From Gammaproteobacteria bacterium (GTDB lineage: Bacteria > Pseudomonadota > Gammaproteobacteria > Pseudomonadales > Azotimanducaceae_A), in NCBI GenBank assembly GCA_012960755.1, contig DUAT01000057.1, forward strand, positions 353,909-417,908: a stretch of 64,000 nucleotides of DNA, given 5' to 3'. Positions 41,576 through 50,173 of the stretch are shown here, piece after piece; positions within the stretch are counted from its first letter, which is position 1; the number at the start of each line of letters is the position of its first letter. Below the pieces are notes generated by a model that had not been told where the DNA came from, searched no databases, and saw only the letters and a list, made by a program, of their open reading frames with translations. The position numbers were made by a program, and so were the translations under genes.

Positions 41576-42673
41576 TCAAACCGGGGGAATCAGGCAAGAG
41601 TGGATAGATTCCTCACCTTCAATTTGCCTGGCAAGCGTTTTAATGGCGAGTTCCGCATCTGCCAGGTCGAAATCATGGGTGTGCATTTTCTCAAACTCGA
41701 TATCACTCGTCTCGATCAGGTTAATCGCTTTACGATAACCAGTCGATGTTACACCGATAGCACCGTGAATGGTGATTTCCTTCAAGACCACATAGTCGGA
41801 AATAAACTGATCAACCGCCCTGAACCCTTTAACACCGGCCAGTACAATATCACCACCCATCTTCACCATTTGCAACGCCTGGGCCACGGGTTCCGTCGCA
41901 TAGGAAGACACATCGACCACGATGTCTGCGCCCCGCCCATCAGTAATCTCTTTCACCCTGTGAATCGGGTTTTCATTCTGCACGTCAATGGTATGGGTGG
42001 CACCATAGTGTTTTGCCAGCGCCATTTTATTCGCATCTGCAGCGAGCCCGGTGACAATTATATTTTGCACGCCGACCGACTTCAGGGCGATGACACTGGC
42101 TAGACCCCGCTGACCAGGCCCCATGACCACCACAGTATCACCCGGTTGAGCATTGGGAATCTCCACAGCCCAGCGAAATCCGGCACCTAACGGATTAAAC
42201 ATGACGGCTATCTCTGGTCTGAGACCGGCGTCAACCTTGTGCACAATACTGTTAGCGTGAAGGAACATGTACTGGGAATAAGCTCCCCACAGACCTGCAC
42301 CTTCCGACAAGGGGATATAAGAGTATATTTTTCGGGAGTCACAAAGATGGTAGCGACCGCCCAGACAGGGCTGGCAGTGTTTACAGGCAAGCATCGTCTC
42401 TACCGCTACCCGGTCACCCACATCAACACCCCAACGTTGTGCCGCCTTGTCACCAATCTTTTCAATAATACCCAGGGGTTCATGGCCTGGTATCACCGGC
42501 ATGGGGGTTCTCAACTCGCCTTCGAATTGCTCATAGTCACTACCGCAAATGCCGCAGGTTTCGATCCGCAGCAGTGCAGATTCATCATCAATATCAGGTA
42601 TGGCGATATCCATGGGCTCGAGCGTCTTGTTCGCGGTTAAGACCATCGAAAAACTCTTCTGAGGTATAGTCAT
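41576..42673 (-). CDS. Zinc-dependent alcohol dehydrogenase (MDR family)
   Basis: 365 residues with GGGGGA seven bases before ATG. Catalytic zinc ligands: Cys43 in GICGSD and His64-Glu65 in GHEPLG. The structural zinc site is complete: Cys97, Cys100, Cys103 and Cys111. The Rossmann motif is GPGQRGLASV (about 185-194), with Gln replacing the usual residue, and ends VDVSS. It oxidises an alcohol to an aldehyde or ketone with NAD(P). In this block it is placed before two Baeyer-Villiger-type genes, so an alcohol-to-ketone-to-ester chain is likely, though the substrate is unknown. Confidence 0.93.
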   Translation of the reverse strand: MTIPQKSFSMVLTANKTLEPMDIAIPDIDDESALLRIETCGICGSDYEQFEGELRTPMPVIPGHEPLGIIEKIGDKAAQRWGVDVGDRVAVETMLACKHCQPCLGGRYHLCDSRKIYSYIPLSEGAGLWGAYSQYMFLHANSIVHKVDAGLRPEIAVMFNPLGAGFRWAVEIPNAQPGDTVVVMGPGQRGLASVIALKSVGVQNIIVTGLAADANKMALAKHYGATHTIDVQNENPIHRVKEITDGRGADIVVDVSSYATEPVAQALQMVKMGGDIVLAGVKGFRAVDQFISDYVVLKEITIHGAIGVTSTGYRKAINLIETSDIEFEKMHTHDFDLADAELAIKTLARQIEGEESIHSCLIPPV

Positions 42674-42722
42674 GCTCGTATCCCCCTGTTCTGGAGCGTA
42701 CCTGTGGTATCAATCCGCGGTT

Positions 42723-44861
42723 TTAAAGAAAAATGCTGATAACGGCTCCCAGCTTATCGTAAACCCACAGCCGGGTGTTTATCCACCATTCAAAAGACTG
42801 ATCGTCATCATATTTATTATTGGCTGAATCGATAATGTAGTTATGGATATCGTCTGCATCATCAGTAGAAAGCACATCTGCAAAGCTGACCATGCCCAGG
42901 GGGCTGAAAATACCTTTGAGAACAATATCATCAAATAACGAGTGACTGGCCTCCGTCATATATCTAAGGTCGACCACCAGCCCCGTAGACACAAGGCCGA
43001 CACCGTGACAGCGAAAGCAGTGCTTGTTATATAGGAATGATCCTCTTGCCACGGATTCCTCATCATCAGACCGAGGGGGTGGAATGGGAAACGGGGCCTG
43101 CGGCGCATCGCTGGCGGGCAAGACCGTCTTACCGCCCAGTTTGTAGACCAGCAATCGACCCGACCCACCACCCACAGCTTCTGGCTGTGCAATAATCAAT
43201 CCAACGGCACCACCCCAACCCGCCATGACAGCAATATACTGCTCCCCGTCTATTTCATAGCTGATGGGGGGAGCAATTATGCCGTTGCCAGCGTCATGTT
43301 CCCAGACTCGCTCACCGGTATCAGCCCGATAGGCGACAAATTTTCCACTGCCGTTACCCTGAAATACCAGATTGGAGCGGGTGGTTAACAATCCGCCATT
43401 CCACATGGTTGCATGCTCAACCCGCCAGGCTTCCTCCTGTTCAACCGGATCCCAGGCAATCAGTCGACCACGCATAAAGTGTTTCATCATCGGCAGCAGC
43501 ATCGTCGGGTCGATTGAAGCAAACGGGTCATCGGGGTTTTCATTTCGGCCAAGATTCCAGTGACCACCTTTATTGTATTGAAAATCTGTCGTGGTACTGA
43601 ATTCTTCCATATTTTGCATGGCCGGGATGTACACCAGCCCCGTTGCACTGTTGTAGGCCATGGGTTGCCAGTTGTGACCACCCAATGACGCCGGGCTCGT
43701 GCTCTGGGATTCCACCGAGTGATCCGCTGTTTCTGATTCAACCGGCCGACCTGTTTCGATATCGACATGAGTCGCCCATGTCACCGGCACATATTTTTCA
43801 GCCGAGATTAACTCACCGTTGGTTCGATCCAGCACATAGAAGAAACCATTTTTAGGGGCCTGCATCAGGGTTTTACGCCTCTCGCCATTCACCTCCAGGT
43901 CCGCAAGAATAATATGCTGGGTTGCGGTGTAGTCCCAGTTGTCTGCAGGTGTTGTCTGGTAATGCCAGACGTAGGTTCCCGTGGTGGCATTAACAGCCAC
44001 GATCGAAGAAAGGAAAAGGTTATCGCCGCCACCGGGACTCCTGACCTTGCGACTCCAGGGCGAACCATTGCCAACGCCGATGTAGAGTAAATCCAGATCC
44101 GGGTCATAAGCCATGGAATCCCACACCGTACCACCACCACCGACTTTCCAGTACACATCACCTGTCCAGGTTTTGGCGGCCATTTCCATGGCTTTGGATT
44201 CAGGCGGAAAGGCAGGATTGCCGGGCACGGTATAAAACCGCCAGCGAACTTTGCCGGTCTCTATATCGTATGCAGAGACATAGCCCCTGACGCCGTACTC
44301 GGCACCACCATTACCTATAATCACTGTGTCATTCACCACCCGAGGCGCACCGGTAATCGTGTAGGGTCGGGATGGGTCGATGGTAACGGTTTCCCAGTCC
44401 AGCTCACCGGTCTCACGATTCAAGGCGATCAGGCGGCCGTCAATGGTACCGAAAAATATTCGATTCCCCATTGCAGCGACACCACGATTCACGACATCGC
44501 AGCAGGCATTCACACCCCATGACCGGGGTACTTCGGGATCATAGGACCATAAAGCTGTGCCGCTGACGGCGTCGTTCGCAAATACCTTGCTCCAGGAACC
44601 CGAGGTGTATATCACTCCATCAATCACAATGGGAGAAGCTTCCAGGCCGCGTTTCGTCCCGGTATCGAAATACCAGGCAAGGCCAAGGTCAGCAATGTTA
44701 TCCGGGTTAATCTGAGTAAGTGGCGATTCCCGGTCTTCTGAGTAGGTCCGGGCGTGGGTCAGCCAACCGGGGTCTGATTCCGCATTGATGAGTCGAATTT
44801 TATCCAGGTCCGCGTGAGCGACCGATATGAATACCAGACAGAATAATGCAGTCCAACGCAA
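42723..44861 (-). CDS. PQQ-dependent alcohol dehydrogenase with C-terminal cytochrome c domain
   Basis: 712 residues from TTG 44861, with GGAG eight bases upstream; no ATG is available. Residues 1-17 are a signal peptide, so the enzyme is periplasmic. The eight-bladed propeller shows the vicinal disulfide NACCDVV, a Ca/PQQ ligand in GNGGAEYGVRG, the catalytic Asp in DNWDYTATQ and repeated tryptophan-docking motifs (TGELDWE, TGKVRWRF, TGERVWEHD). The C-terminal domain (~600-700) has a haem c site, CFRCH. This is a type II quinohaemoprotein: electrons go from PQQ to haem. PQQ synthesis genes are not in this window. First gene of the minus-strand oxidation block. Confidence 0.94.
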   Translation of the reverse strand: MRWTALFCLVFISVAHADLDKIRLINAESDPGWLTHARTYSEDRESPLTQINPDNIADLGLAWYFDTGTKRGLEASPIVIDGVIYTSGSWSKVFANDAVSGTALWSYDPEVPRSWGVNACCDVVNRGVAAMGNRIFFGTIDGRLIALNRETGELDWETVTIDPSRPYTITGAPRVVNDTVIIGNGGAEYGVRGYVSAYDIETGKVRWRFYTVPGNPAFPPESKAMEMAAKTWTGDVYWKVGGGGTVWDSMAYDPDLDLLYIGVGNGSPWSRKVRSPGGGDNLFLSSIVAVNATTGTYVWHYQTTPADNWDYTATQHIILADLEVNGERRKTLMQAPKNGFFYVLDRTNGELISAEKYVPVTWATHVDIETGRPVESETADHSVESQSTSPASLGGHNWQPMAYNSATGLVYIPAMQNMEEFSTTTDFQYNKGGHWNLGRNENPDDPFASIDPTMLLPMMKHFMRGRLIAWDPVEQEEAWRVEHATMWNGGLLTTRSNLVFQGNGSGKFVAYRADTGERVWEHDAGNGIIAPPISYEIDGEQYIAVMAGWGGAVGLIIAQPEAVGGGSGRLLVYKLGGKTVLPASDAPQAPFPIPPPRSDDEESVARGSFLYNKHCFRCHGVGLVSTGLVVDLRYMTEASHSLFDDIVLKGIFSPLGMVSFADVLSTDDADDIHNYIIDSANNKYDDDQSFEWWINTRLWVYDKLGAVISIFL

Positions 44862-44970
44862 CGGAGTAACTCCAAACCAGGTAGTGACGGCGCAGTATAA
44901 CTAGCCTTGATCTGACAAACCAACCGCGAAACAATTTTGCAAACGATGTCGCATCGAAGAAGTCTGTTCA

Positions 44971-44997
44971 GTTTATTCGGTTTATTCAGTTTATTCA
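44971..44997. repeat. Three copies of a 9-bp tandem repeat GTTTATTCR
   Basis: GTTTATTCG, GTTTATTCA and GTTTATTCA stand in perfect register in the gap upstream of the PQQ dehydrogenase gene. The gap also includes its promoter region. The array is AT-rich and could vary in copy number; no function is evident. Confidence 0.85.
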
Positions 44998-45062
44998 GTC
45001 AGGTGTATTCAATGTTCTTGAGCCGCGGCGGGAAAATGGCTCGAGTTAATGTCAGGTCACGG

Positions 45063-45569
45063 TTATTTTTCTAAACACAGTTCGCTGTGTTTGGTCATCT
45101 CCAGCATTTCCATGATATGACCCAGGCATGAACCAGCCGGGTCAAACTGCGCCGTTCTGCCAAACATTGGAATGCCAGTATAACCACGAATTTCCAGGCG
45201 ACCATCTCTGGCAAGTTGCACCTTGCTTTTGTAGGTTTTACCCGACTCCGGATCATAGATATTACCTTGCCACTGGTCACCCTCGAACTGGTAACCGGTA
45301 AACATTTCCAGACCCAGAATCGGTCTGTTTCTTAATGCCTCATCAGGATTGTTATCGTCAACCCGCGTCATTCCCGCCCGGGCAGCATCTTCAGTCAGCG
45401 TGTAGACCGGATCTTTCAATGCAATAATCTCTCCATGCAATTGCCCTGCTTTTTCGTATACAGAGAAAATAGAACCATCAGATGCCCATAATCCTTTTAC
45501 CTGTTCACGCTTGTCAGCTGCCAACACCGGCCATGCAGAAAGAACCATTAACAATGTCCACCATTTCAT
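45063..45569 (-). CDS. DUF2147 domain periplasmic protein
   Basis: 168 residues from ATG 45569, six bases after GAGGGG. Residues 1-18 form a signal peptide (KWWTLLMVLSAWPVLAA). The DUF2147 domain follows: VKGLWASDGSIFSVYEKAGQLHGEIIAL at the start and GNIYDPESGKTYKSKVQLARDGRLEIRGYTGIPMFGRTAQF at the end, both highly typical. The family is a lipocalin-like small barrel of unknown function, found in the periplasm of many proteobacteria. Single gene, not clearly linked to its neighbours. Confidence 0.9.
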   Translation of the reverse strand: MKWWTLLMVLSAWPVLAADKREQVKGLWASDGSIFSVYEKAGQLHGEIIALKDPVYTLTEDAARAGMTRVDDNNPDEALRNRPILGLEMFTGYQFEGDQWQGNIYDPESGKTYKSKVQLARDGRLEIRGYTGIPMFGRTAQFDPAGSCLGHIMEMLEMTKHSELCLEK

Positions 45570-45940
45570 AAAATACCCCTCGTGATGACAATCCTCATGC
45601 CTTCGCGTTCCGACGCAAAATGACGGCACATCATCTAACATTTCACCCATCGCTGCCAGCCTCACCAGGTCAACGCTGGTTACCCTGACGTAAAGCTTAG
45701 GGGGGCTTACTGAAGAAGTGCATTTCGACTTGAAGGTATGGGTATAATAACCGCTAATTTTCTGGATATCAGTGTGATCGATATAATGCTGATCTATCCT
45801 GACGGCGACATGTGCTTGGCATCGTCTAATTGGTCACAAAAATCGATCGAGGTTTACTTGAGTTCTTATCCTGCAAGCCAGACAATTTACTGCCCTGGCA
45901 ACAGATGCCCTGGCAAAAACAGTTACCCAGGCAACAGTCC
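45570..45940. other. 371-bp intergenic region without a recognisable gene
   Basis: Divergent gap between the DUF2147 gene and the exchanger gene, so it should hold both promoters. I see no RNA gene, terminator or family match. A short open frame inside has no ribosome-binding site and no recognisable domain. The last 60 bp have repeated CCTGGCAA-like words (three times), without clear meaning. Confidence 0.5.
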
Positions 45941-46918
45941 ATGCTGATGTGGCCAATCACCGCGCTCGTCGGCGGTATCATCCTGTTGGTGATCAGTGCC
46001 GACAAGTTTGTTGACGGTGCGGCCGCCACAGCAAAGCGGTTGGGTTTACCACCTTTGCTGATTGGTATGATAGTCATCGGCTTTGGCAGTTCAATGCCTG
46101 AAATGGTGATCTCCGCACTCTCTGCACTCAAGGGCAATCCGGGTATTGCACTCGGCAACGCATTTGGTTCAAACATCACTAACATCGCTCTCATTCTTGG
46201 TGTAACGGCGATAATCAGCCCCGTTGTGGTCTCTTCTTCCGTCGTTAATCGTGAACTCCCTTACCTTTTGGGCCTTACAGCATTGGCCGCCGTTTTGTTT
46301 TACTACGATCAGGAACTCAACCAGCGGGACGCTTTAATCTTAATCTTCGTTTTTGTCGTATTGGTGAGTTGGACTGTTTACACCGGATTGAAAACGAAGG
46401 AAGACGCATGGGCAGACGAGGTCGAGCAGGAGCTTAGTGAACCCCTTGGCATGAGAGTCGCCCTGCTCTATACGGTATTCGGATTGGTCTTTCTCGTGAT
46501 CAGTTCTCGCATCCTGGTCTGGGGGGGAGTGGAAGTTGCAGAATACTTCGGCATCAGTGACCTGCTCATCGGGTTAACCATCGTCGCGATAGGTACCTCG
46601 TTACCAGAGCTGGCTTCATCGATTACCGCGGTGAGGAAAAACGAACATGACCTGGCATTGGGAAACATCATAGGTTCGAATCTGTTTAACACCAGCATTG
46701 TCCTGGGGATCACGGGCATCATCGCACCGACAGCGCTGGAACCGGGGCTTCTACTTTGGGACTTCCCCGTCATGGCGATGCTGACGATCGCCCTGTTTGT
46801 GATGGCATACAACCTGCGGGGTCCGGGCAAGGGAATGATCAACCGGTACGAAGGTATCGCGTTGATCCTGGCGTACGTTGCCTACAATGTGCTCATTGGC
46901 TTTCGCGCGTTCAGCTAA
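45941..46918 (+). CDS. Calcium/sodium antiporter, CaCA family (YrbG-like)
   Basis: 325 residues from ATG 45941 (ATG 45947 also possible); an upstream extension is hydrophilic, proline/glutamine-rich and not family-like. About ten membrane helices in two inverted halves. The ion-binding alpha repeats are clear: first GFGSSMPEMVISALSA with GNAFGSNITNIALILG, second AIGTSLPELASSITA with GNIIGSNLFNTSIVLG. The conserved Glu of each (SMPE, SLPE) binds Ca2+. It exchanges Na+ for Ca2+ across the inner membrane. Single-gene unit ending 23 bp from the converging kinase-like gene. Confidence 0.93.
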   Translation: MLMWPITALVGGIILLVISADKFVDGAAATAKRLGLPPLLIGMIVIGFGSSMPEMVISALSALKGNPGIALGNAFGSNITNIALILGVTAIISPVVVSSSVVNRELPYLLGLTALAAVLFYYDQELNQRDALILIFVFVVLVSWTVYTGLKTKEDAWADEVEQELSEPLGMRVALLYTVFGLVFLVISSRILVWGGVEVAEYFGISDLLIGLTIVAIGTSLPELASSITAVRKNEHDLALGNIIGSNLFNTSIVLGITGIIAPTALEPGLLLWDFPVMAMLTIALFVMAYNLRGPGKGMINRYEGIALILAYVAYNVLIGFRAFS

Positions 46919-46941
46919 CCCGCCTTTGTTTCAATAAATGT

Positions 46942-48027
46942 TTAATCCAGTAAACTTGCACAGTCAAGCTCATCAATTGCACTCAAATTTCTTGTCAGCA
47001 TACATTCCGCCAGAGCGCGCCCCCGGTCGTTGGCCAGATCCAGACTCCCGCAAACAGTGATTGGATACACAAGACAACCCAACATCATAATTCGATAGTC
47101 CTGGAAAGCCTGATCAAAACCGTAATCCTCAACGCCATTATCACGCAAACGATCCACGTAGAGTTTAATAAGATCCTTTTCAATACTTCGGCGCAGGTCA
47201 GGCTGCAGGCTCTGGCAGATAAAGTATGAGACATCGAAAATCCCTTTTCCCCTGCCTGAAATCTGCCAGTCCACAACTGTCGCATCGAGGCTACCGCGAG
47301 GATAAATAAAATTATCCTGACGGTAATCACCGTGGATAAAAGTCTCAAAACTCGACAGTTTCAAAGACCAGCATTCTGTATATCTCTCTCCGACTGTACG
47401 ACAAAGTTGAATTTGCTGGTCCGTAAAGAAGTCCGGAAACTTTTCTATGGTGGGTTGCAATGAGGGCATGTAAAGCATATCCCGAAGATTTATAGCCTCG
47501 GCTTCGGACATAAAATTGTACATCCAGCTGGCATCAGGTGTACTGACCTTGCCCCAATACTTGCTGTGCATTAACGCAATTTTTTCGATCGCAGTAAAAG
47601 CCTCTTCTTCCGATGCCCCCACGATCTGGTCATGGGGTGAAACGTTCCCCAGGTCTTCCATCAAAATCACACAGTTATAGGAGGCCTGATCAACATGGGC
47701 GTAATAACTTTTGGGTACGCGAAACCCACAGGCATCACCCACCTTGTTGTAAAAATTAACCTCGCGATTATAAAAGTCGAGCAGTTGCGCCACGTCCTTG
47801 TTTTCATTCTGGATTGCACATTTGACGATCATCGACGTTGGCAAGTTTTCGTTGCCCTCATAGGTGATACTTACCCGTGCAAGATCGCCCATCAAACCAA
47901 CACCAGCCGCGATACCATGCTCAATTTCCATACCGATCACAGAGGACTGAAGCCCACTATTTTGCTTCAACGCAAAAGTAAGCCATTCCGGTGTCAGGTC
48001 GGCCGAACCGACAACTATCTTGTCCAT
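46942..48027 (-). CDS. CHK/EcKinase-like or aminoglycoside phosphotransferase-like small-molecule kinase
   Basis: 361 residues from ATG 48027, five bases after GGAG; a longer in-frame reading would overlap the LytTR gene antisense-free but in another frame, and looks non-coding. The N-lobe has MIVKCAIQNENKDVAQLLDFYNREVNFYNKVG, with Lys and Glu for ATP binding. The catalytic loop is FIHGDYRQDNFIY (H-G-D-x4-N) and the metal-binding motif is VVDWQISGRGKGIFDVSYFI. These match the EcKinase/DUF1679-like family, which phosphorylates hydroxyl groups on small molecules such as steroids in other organisms. The target is unknown. Last gene of a minus-strand run after LytS/LytTR genes, 41 bp apart. Confidence 0.88.
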   Translation of the reverse strand: MDKIVVGSADLTPEWLTFALKQNSGLQSSVIGMEIEHGIAAGVGLMGDLARVSITYEGNENLPTSMIVKCAIQNENKDVAQLLDFYNREVNFYNKVGDACGFRVPKSYYAHVDQASYNCVILMEDLGNVSPHDQIVGASEEEAFTAIEKIALMHSKYWGKVSTPDASWMYNFMSEAEAINLRDMLYMPSLQPTIEKFPDFFTDQQIQLCRTVGERYTECWSLKLSSFETFIHGDYRQDNFIYPRGSLDATVVDWQISGRGKGIFDVSYFICQSLQPDLRRSIEKDLIKLYVDRLRDNGVEDYGFDQAFQDYRIMMLGCLVYPITVCGSLDLANDRGRALAECMLTRNLSAIDELDCASLLD

Positions 48028-48068
48028 AGCGTCTCCATTTTTATTATTGTTCCTGGTGTAGCGTCCTG

Positions 48069-48893
48069 TTAGAAAAAGTGTTTTACCTTCTCCTTGTAAG
48101 AGCGACTCATTTTCACTGAGGCACCATTTGACAGCACCAGATAGTATTCGCCGTTCATATGGGAGCAGACCTTGGTCACCCGGTCCAGGTTGACTATGGT
48201 ACTTCTGTGTACCCGCTGGAATACCGTCGGGTCCAGTTTCTCTTCGAGCTGTTTCATCGTGATACGCATGATATGCGTGATGTTGTTTTCGTGAATGCAC
48301 ATATAGTCACCGGCAGCATCTACCCAATCAATCTCTTTGGTTTCTACCAGGGTCGTCTCGCCTGCATCCTTAATTACGAGTCGATCGGGGTACGACTTAA
48401 CCCCGGAATGATCTTTCAGAAGCTGGGCAACTGAGGTTTCAGATTTACCGGTAATGCCAATAACCAGTTCCAGTAATCTTTGCTTGTCTGTCACCGCGTC
48501 TTTGTTCGCTAACCTTTCCAGTGCCCTTTTAACCGCTTCTTCAAGACGATCATCGCTGATGGGTTTCAACAGATAATCAATCGCGTGCACATCAAATGCT
48601 TCCAACGCATACTGGTCAAAAGCCGTCACGAAAACTACAAGAGGCATGTTGTCCTGTTGCAGATTGCTGACCACGTCGAACCCGTTCATCACGGGCATCT
48701 GTATATCGAGGAAAATCAAATCAGGTTTGTGTTCTACAATGCCGTTAAGAGCTTCTTGCCCGTTACCGCATTCCATGACCACATCAACCTCAATCCCACT
48801 GTCTTCAACATCGGTGAGTAGTTGGAGCCTAAGTCGCAGCCCCCTTCTCGCCAGGGATTCGTCATCGACGATGATTACTCCTAGTGGCTCCAT
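48069..48893 (-). CDS. LytTR-family response regulator (AlgR-like)
   Basis: 274 residues. The receiver (about 5-125) has VDDE near the start, phospho-acceptor Asp63 in IFLDIQMPVMNG and the Lys in YLLKPIS. The LytTR DNA-binding domain (~170-270) has IDWVDAAGDYMCIHEN and FQRVHRSTIVNLDRVTKV, both diagnostic, with the end SRSYKEKVKHFF. LytTR domains bind direct repeats. It is paired with the LytS-like kinase gene 62 bp upstream on the same strand. Targets may include the neighbouring kinase-like gene or P450; this is not shown. Confidence 0.93.
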   Translation of the reverse strand: MEPLGVIIVDDESLARRGLRLRLQLLTDVEDSGIEVDVVMECGNGQEALNGIVEHKPDLIFLDIQMPVMNGFDVVSNLQQDNMPLVVFVTAFDQYALEAFDVHAIDYLLKPISDDRLEEAVKRALERLANKDAVTDKQRLLELVIGITGKSETSVAQLLKDHSGVKSYPDRLVIKDAGETTLVETKEIDWVDAAGDYMCIHENNITHIMRITMKQLEEKLDPTVFQRVHRSTIVNLDRVTKVCSHMNGEYYLVLSNGASVKMSRSYKEKVKHFF

Positions 48894-48955
48894 TTCGCCT
48901 ATCCTATCGTCCCTAGCAGCTCGCTAGGCTTTTTATAGACATTATCAACAAACCG

Positions 48956-50074
48956 CTAAACATCAAAGGGTATCCTAATCTCGACCTTCAAACCATGAGG
49001 CAACACCGGCAGGAACTTGCATTCATGTTTATCACCATAAAGCTCTTGCAGCCTATCCAGGGTATTTGCTATCCCGACACCCGAGAAAGACGGCCTCTCG
49101 CCTCGCTTCAGCGCCAATCCGGGGCCGTCGTCACTGACTTCCAACAGTAAGTCGCCCGTGTACCGCCTCGCCTTAATAGTGATCTTGCCACCATCAAGGC
49201 TATTCGCGACGGCGTGCTTTATGGAGTTTTCAACCAGGGGTTGTAACAGCAAGCTTGGCACGAGCGCCTGCCCGGCTTCTTCCGATATATCAAATTCCAC
49301 TTTCAAGCGATCGTCAAACCGAACCTGCTCTATTTCCAGATACAGTTTCATAGTACTGATCTCATGATCCAGATCCACCTTCTGCATGGCGTCCTTATCC
49401 AGGGAATAACGAAGAAAGTGACTGAGTCTGGTGACCATCTGGTTCGCATTGGTGGTGTTTTTTTCAAGTATCAACGTCGAGATTGCATTAAGGGTGTTAA
49501 ACAGAAAATGAGGATTCAACTGGTATCGCAGCATCCGCAATTGCGCCTGGTGCGCCATCGATTCCGACTTAATGCTCTTTTGAACCTCCTCCTGCAGCTG
49601 GCGATAGAACTTCAGGCCGAAATACAATCCACTCCACCCCAACATCAGGGTGTAAGACAGTTGAATGAAGGCACCGAAGTAATAACCCATAACGCCGTAT
49701 TTTTCCACCAGCTCATACTCGCCGTAATAGACGAGCTGTGCATGATTCTTAATGGGTTGCCAGATAAGCGCCATCAGGAAGGACGCCGCCAGAATGCCAA
49801 TTACACGGACCTGGACCGGCTTTTCCCAAATCGCGATATAAAAGTAGCGCAACGCAGTGGTAAGGATAAAACCGGCACTTGCATCCACCAATAACAACGA
49901 AATCCGGTGAAACGGTTGCCCCCAGTAAACATCACGAATCGTGAATAAAGTGACCCAGCCGGTCCAGCCCAGCAGTTGCAAAGCCCAGAACTGATAGCGT
50001 CGATCCTGAAACAATTTTGTAACTGAGGAAATTACCGGAGAGATTGAAGTGTCCATTGTGAATAACTGGGGCAT
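48956..50074 (-). CDS. LytS/YehU-family sensor histidine kinase (AlgZ-like)
   Basis: 372 residues (ATG 50074; ATG 50056 also possible, neither with a good ribosome-binding site). Four membrane helices lie at ~30-48, 60-82, 90-105 and 130-155. The His_kinase domain has the phospho-acceptor His189 in LRYQLNPHFLFNTLNAIST, and the ATPase domain has SLLLQPLVENSIKHAV and VSDDGPGL, with GVGIANTLDRLQELYG as the last box. This is the partner of the LytTR regulator. The input ligand is not recognisable. Confidence 0.93.
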   Translation of the reverse strand: MPQLFTMDTSISPVISSVTKLFQDRRYQFWALQLLGWTGWVTLFTIRDVYWGQPFHRISLLLVDASAGFILTTALRYFYIAIWEKPVQVRVIGILAASFLMALIWQPIKNHAQLVYYGEYELVEKYGVMGYYFGAFIQLSYTLMLGWSGLYFGLKFYRQLQEEVQKSIKSESMAHQAQLRMLRYQLNPHFLFNTLNAISTLILEKNTTNANQMVTRLSHFLRYSLDKDAMQKVDLDHEISTMKLYLEIEQVRFDDRLKVEFDISEEAGQALVPSLLLQPLVENSIKHAVANSLDGGKITIKARRYTGDLLLEVSDDGPGLALKRGERPSFSGVGIANTLDRLQELYGDKHECKFLPVLPHGLKVEIRIPFDV

Positions 50075-50098
50075 GATCCAAGTAAATTACGTTTTGAA

Positions 50099-50113
50099 GA
50101 TTATAAGATAATC
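50099..50113. promoter_or_regulatory. Perfect palindrome GATTAT-AAG-ATAATC upstream of the LytS-like gene
   Basis: A 15-bp perfect inverted repeat 24 bp before the sensor kinase start, in an AT-rich gap of 99 bp between it and the P450 gene. Position suits an operator or promoter element; no known motif is matched. Confidence 0.3.
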
Positions 50114-50173
50114 TCTCTAAAGAATCTGCCAGCTTAAACGAGTACAGCACTCGCTCTGTCGCAATACGAGTTT

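Noticed and set aside
41600..42103. Plus-strand open frame opposite the zinc alcohol dehydrogenase
   Set aside because: Antisense to a gene with intact catalytic and structural zinc sites; no ribosome-binding site or domain.
45738..45947. Short plus-strand open frame in the gap before the Ca/Na exchanger
   Set aside because: No ribosome-binding site, no signal peptide or domain; low complexity near its end.
49364..49894. 176-codon plus-strand open frame opposite the LytS-like kinase
   Set aside because: Antisense shadow of the kinase transmitter domain; no motif of its own.
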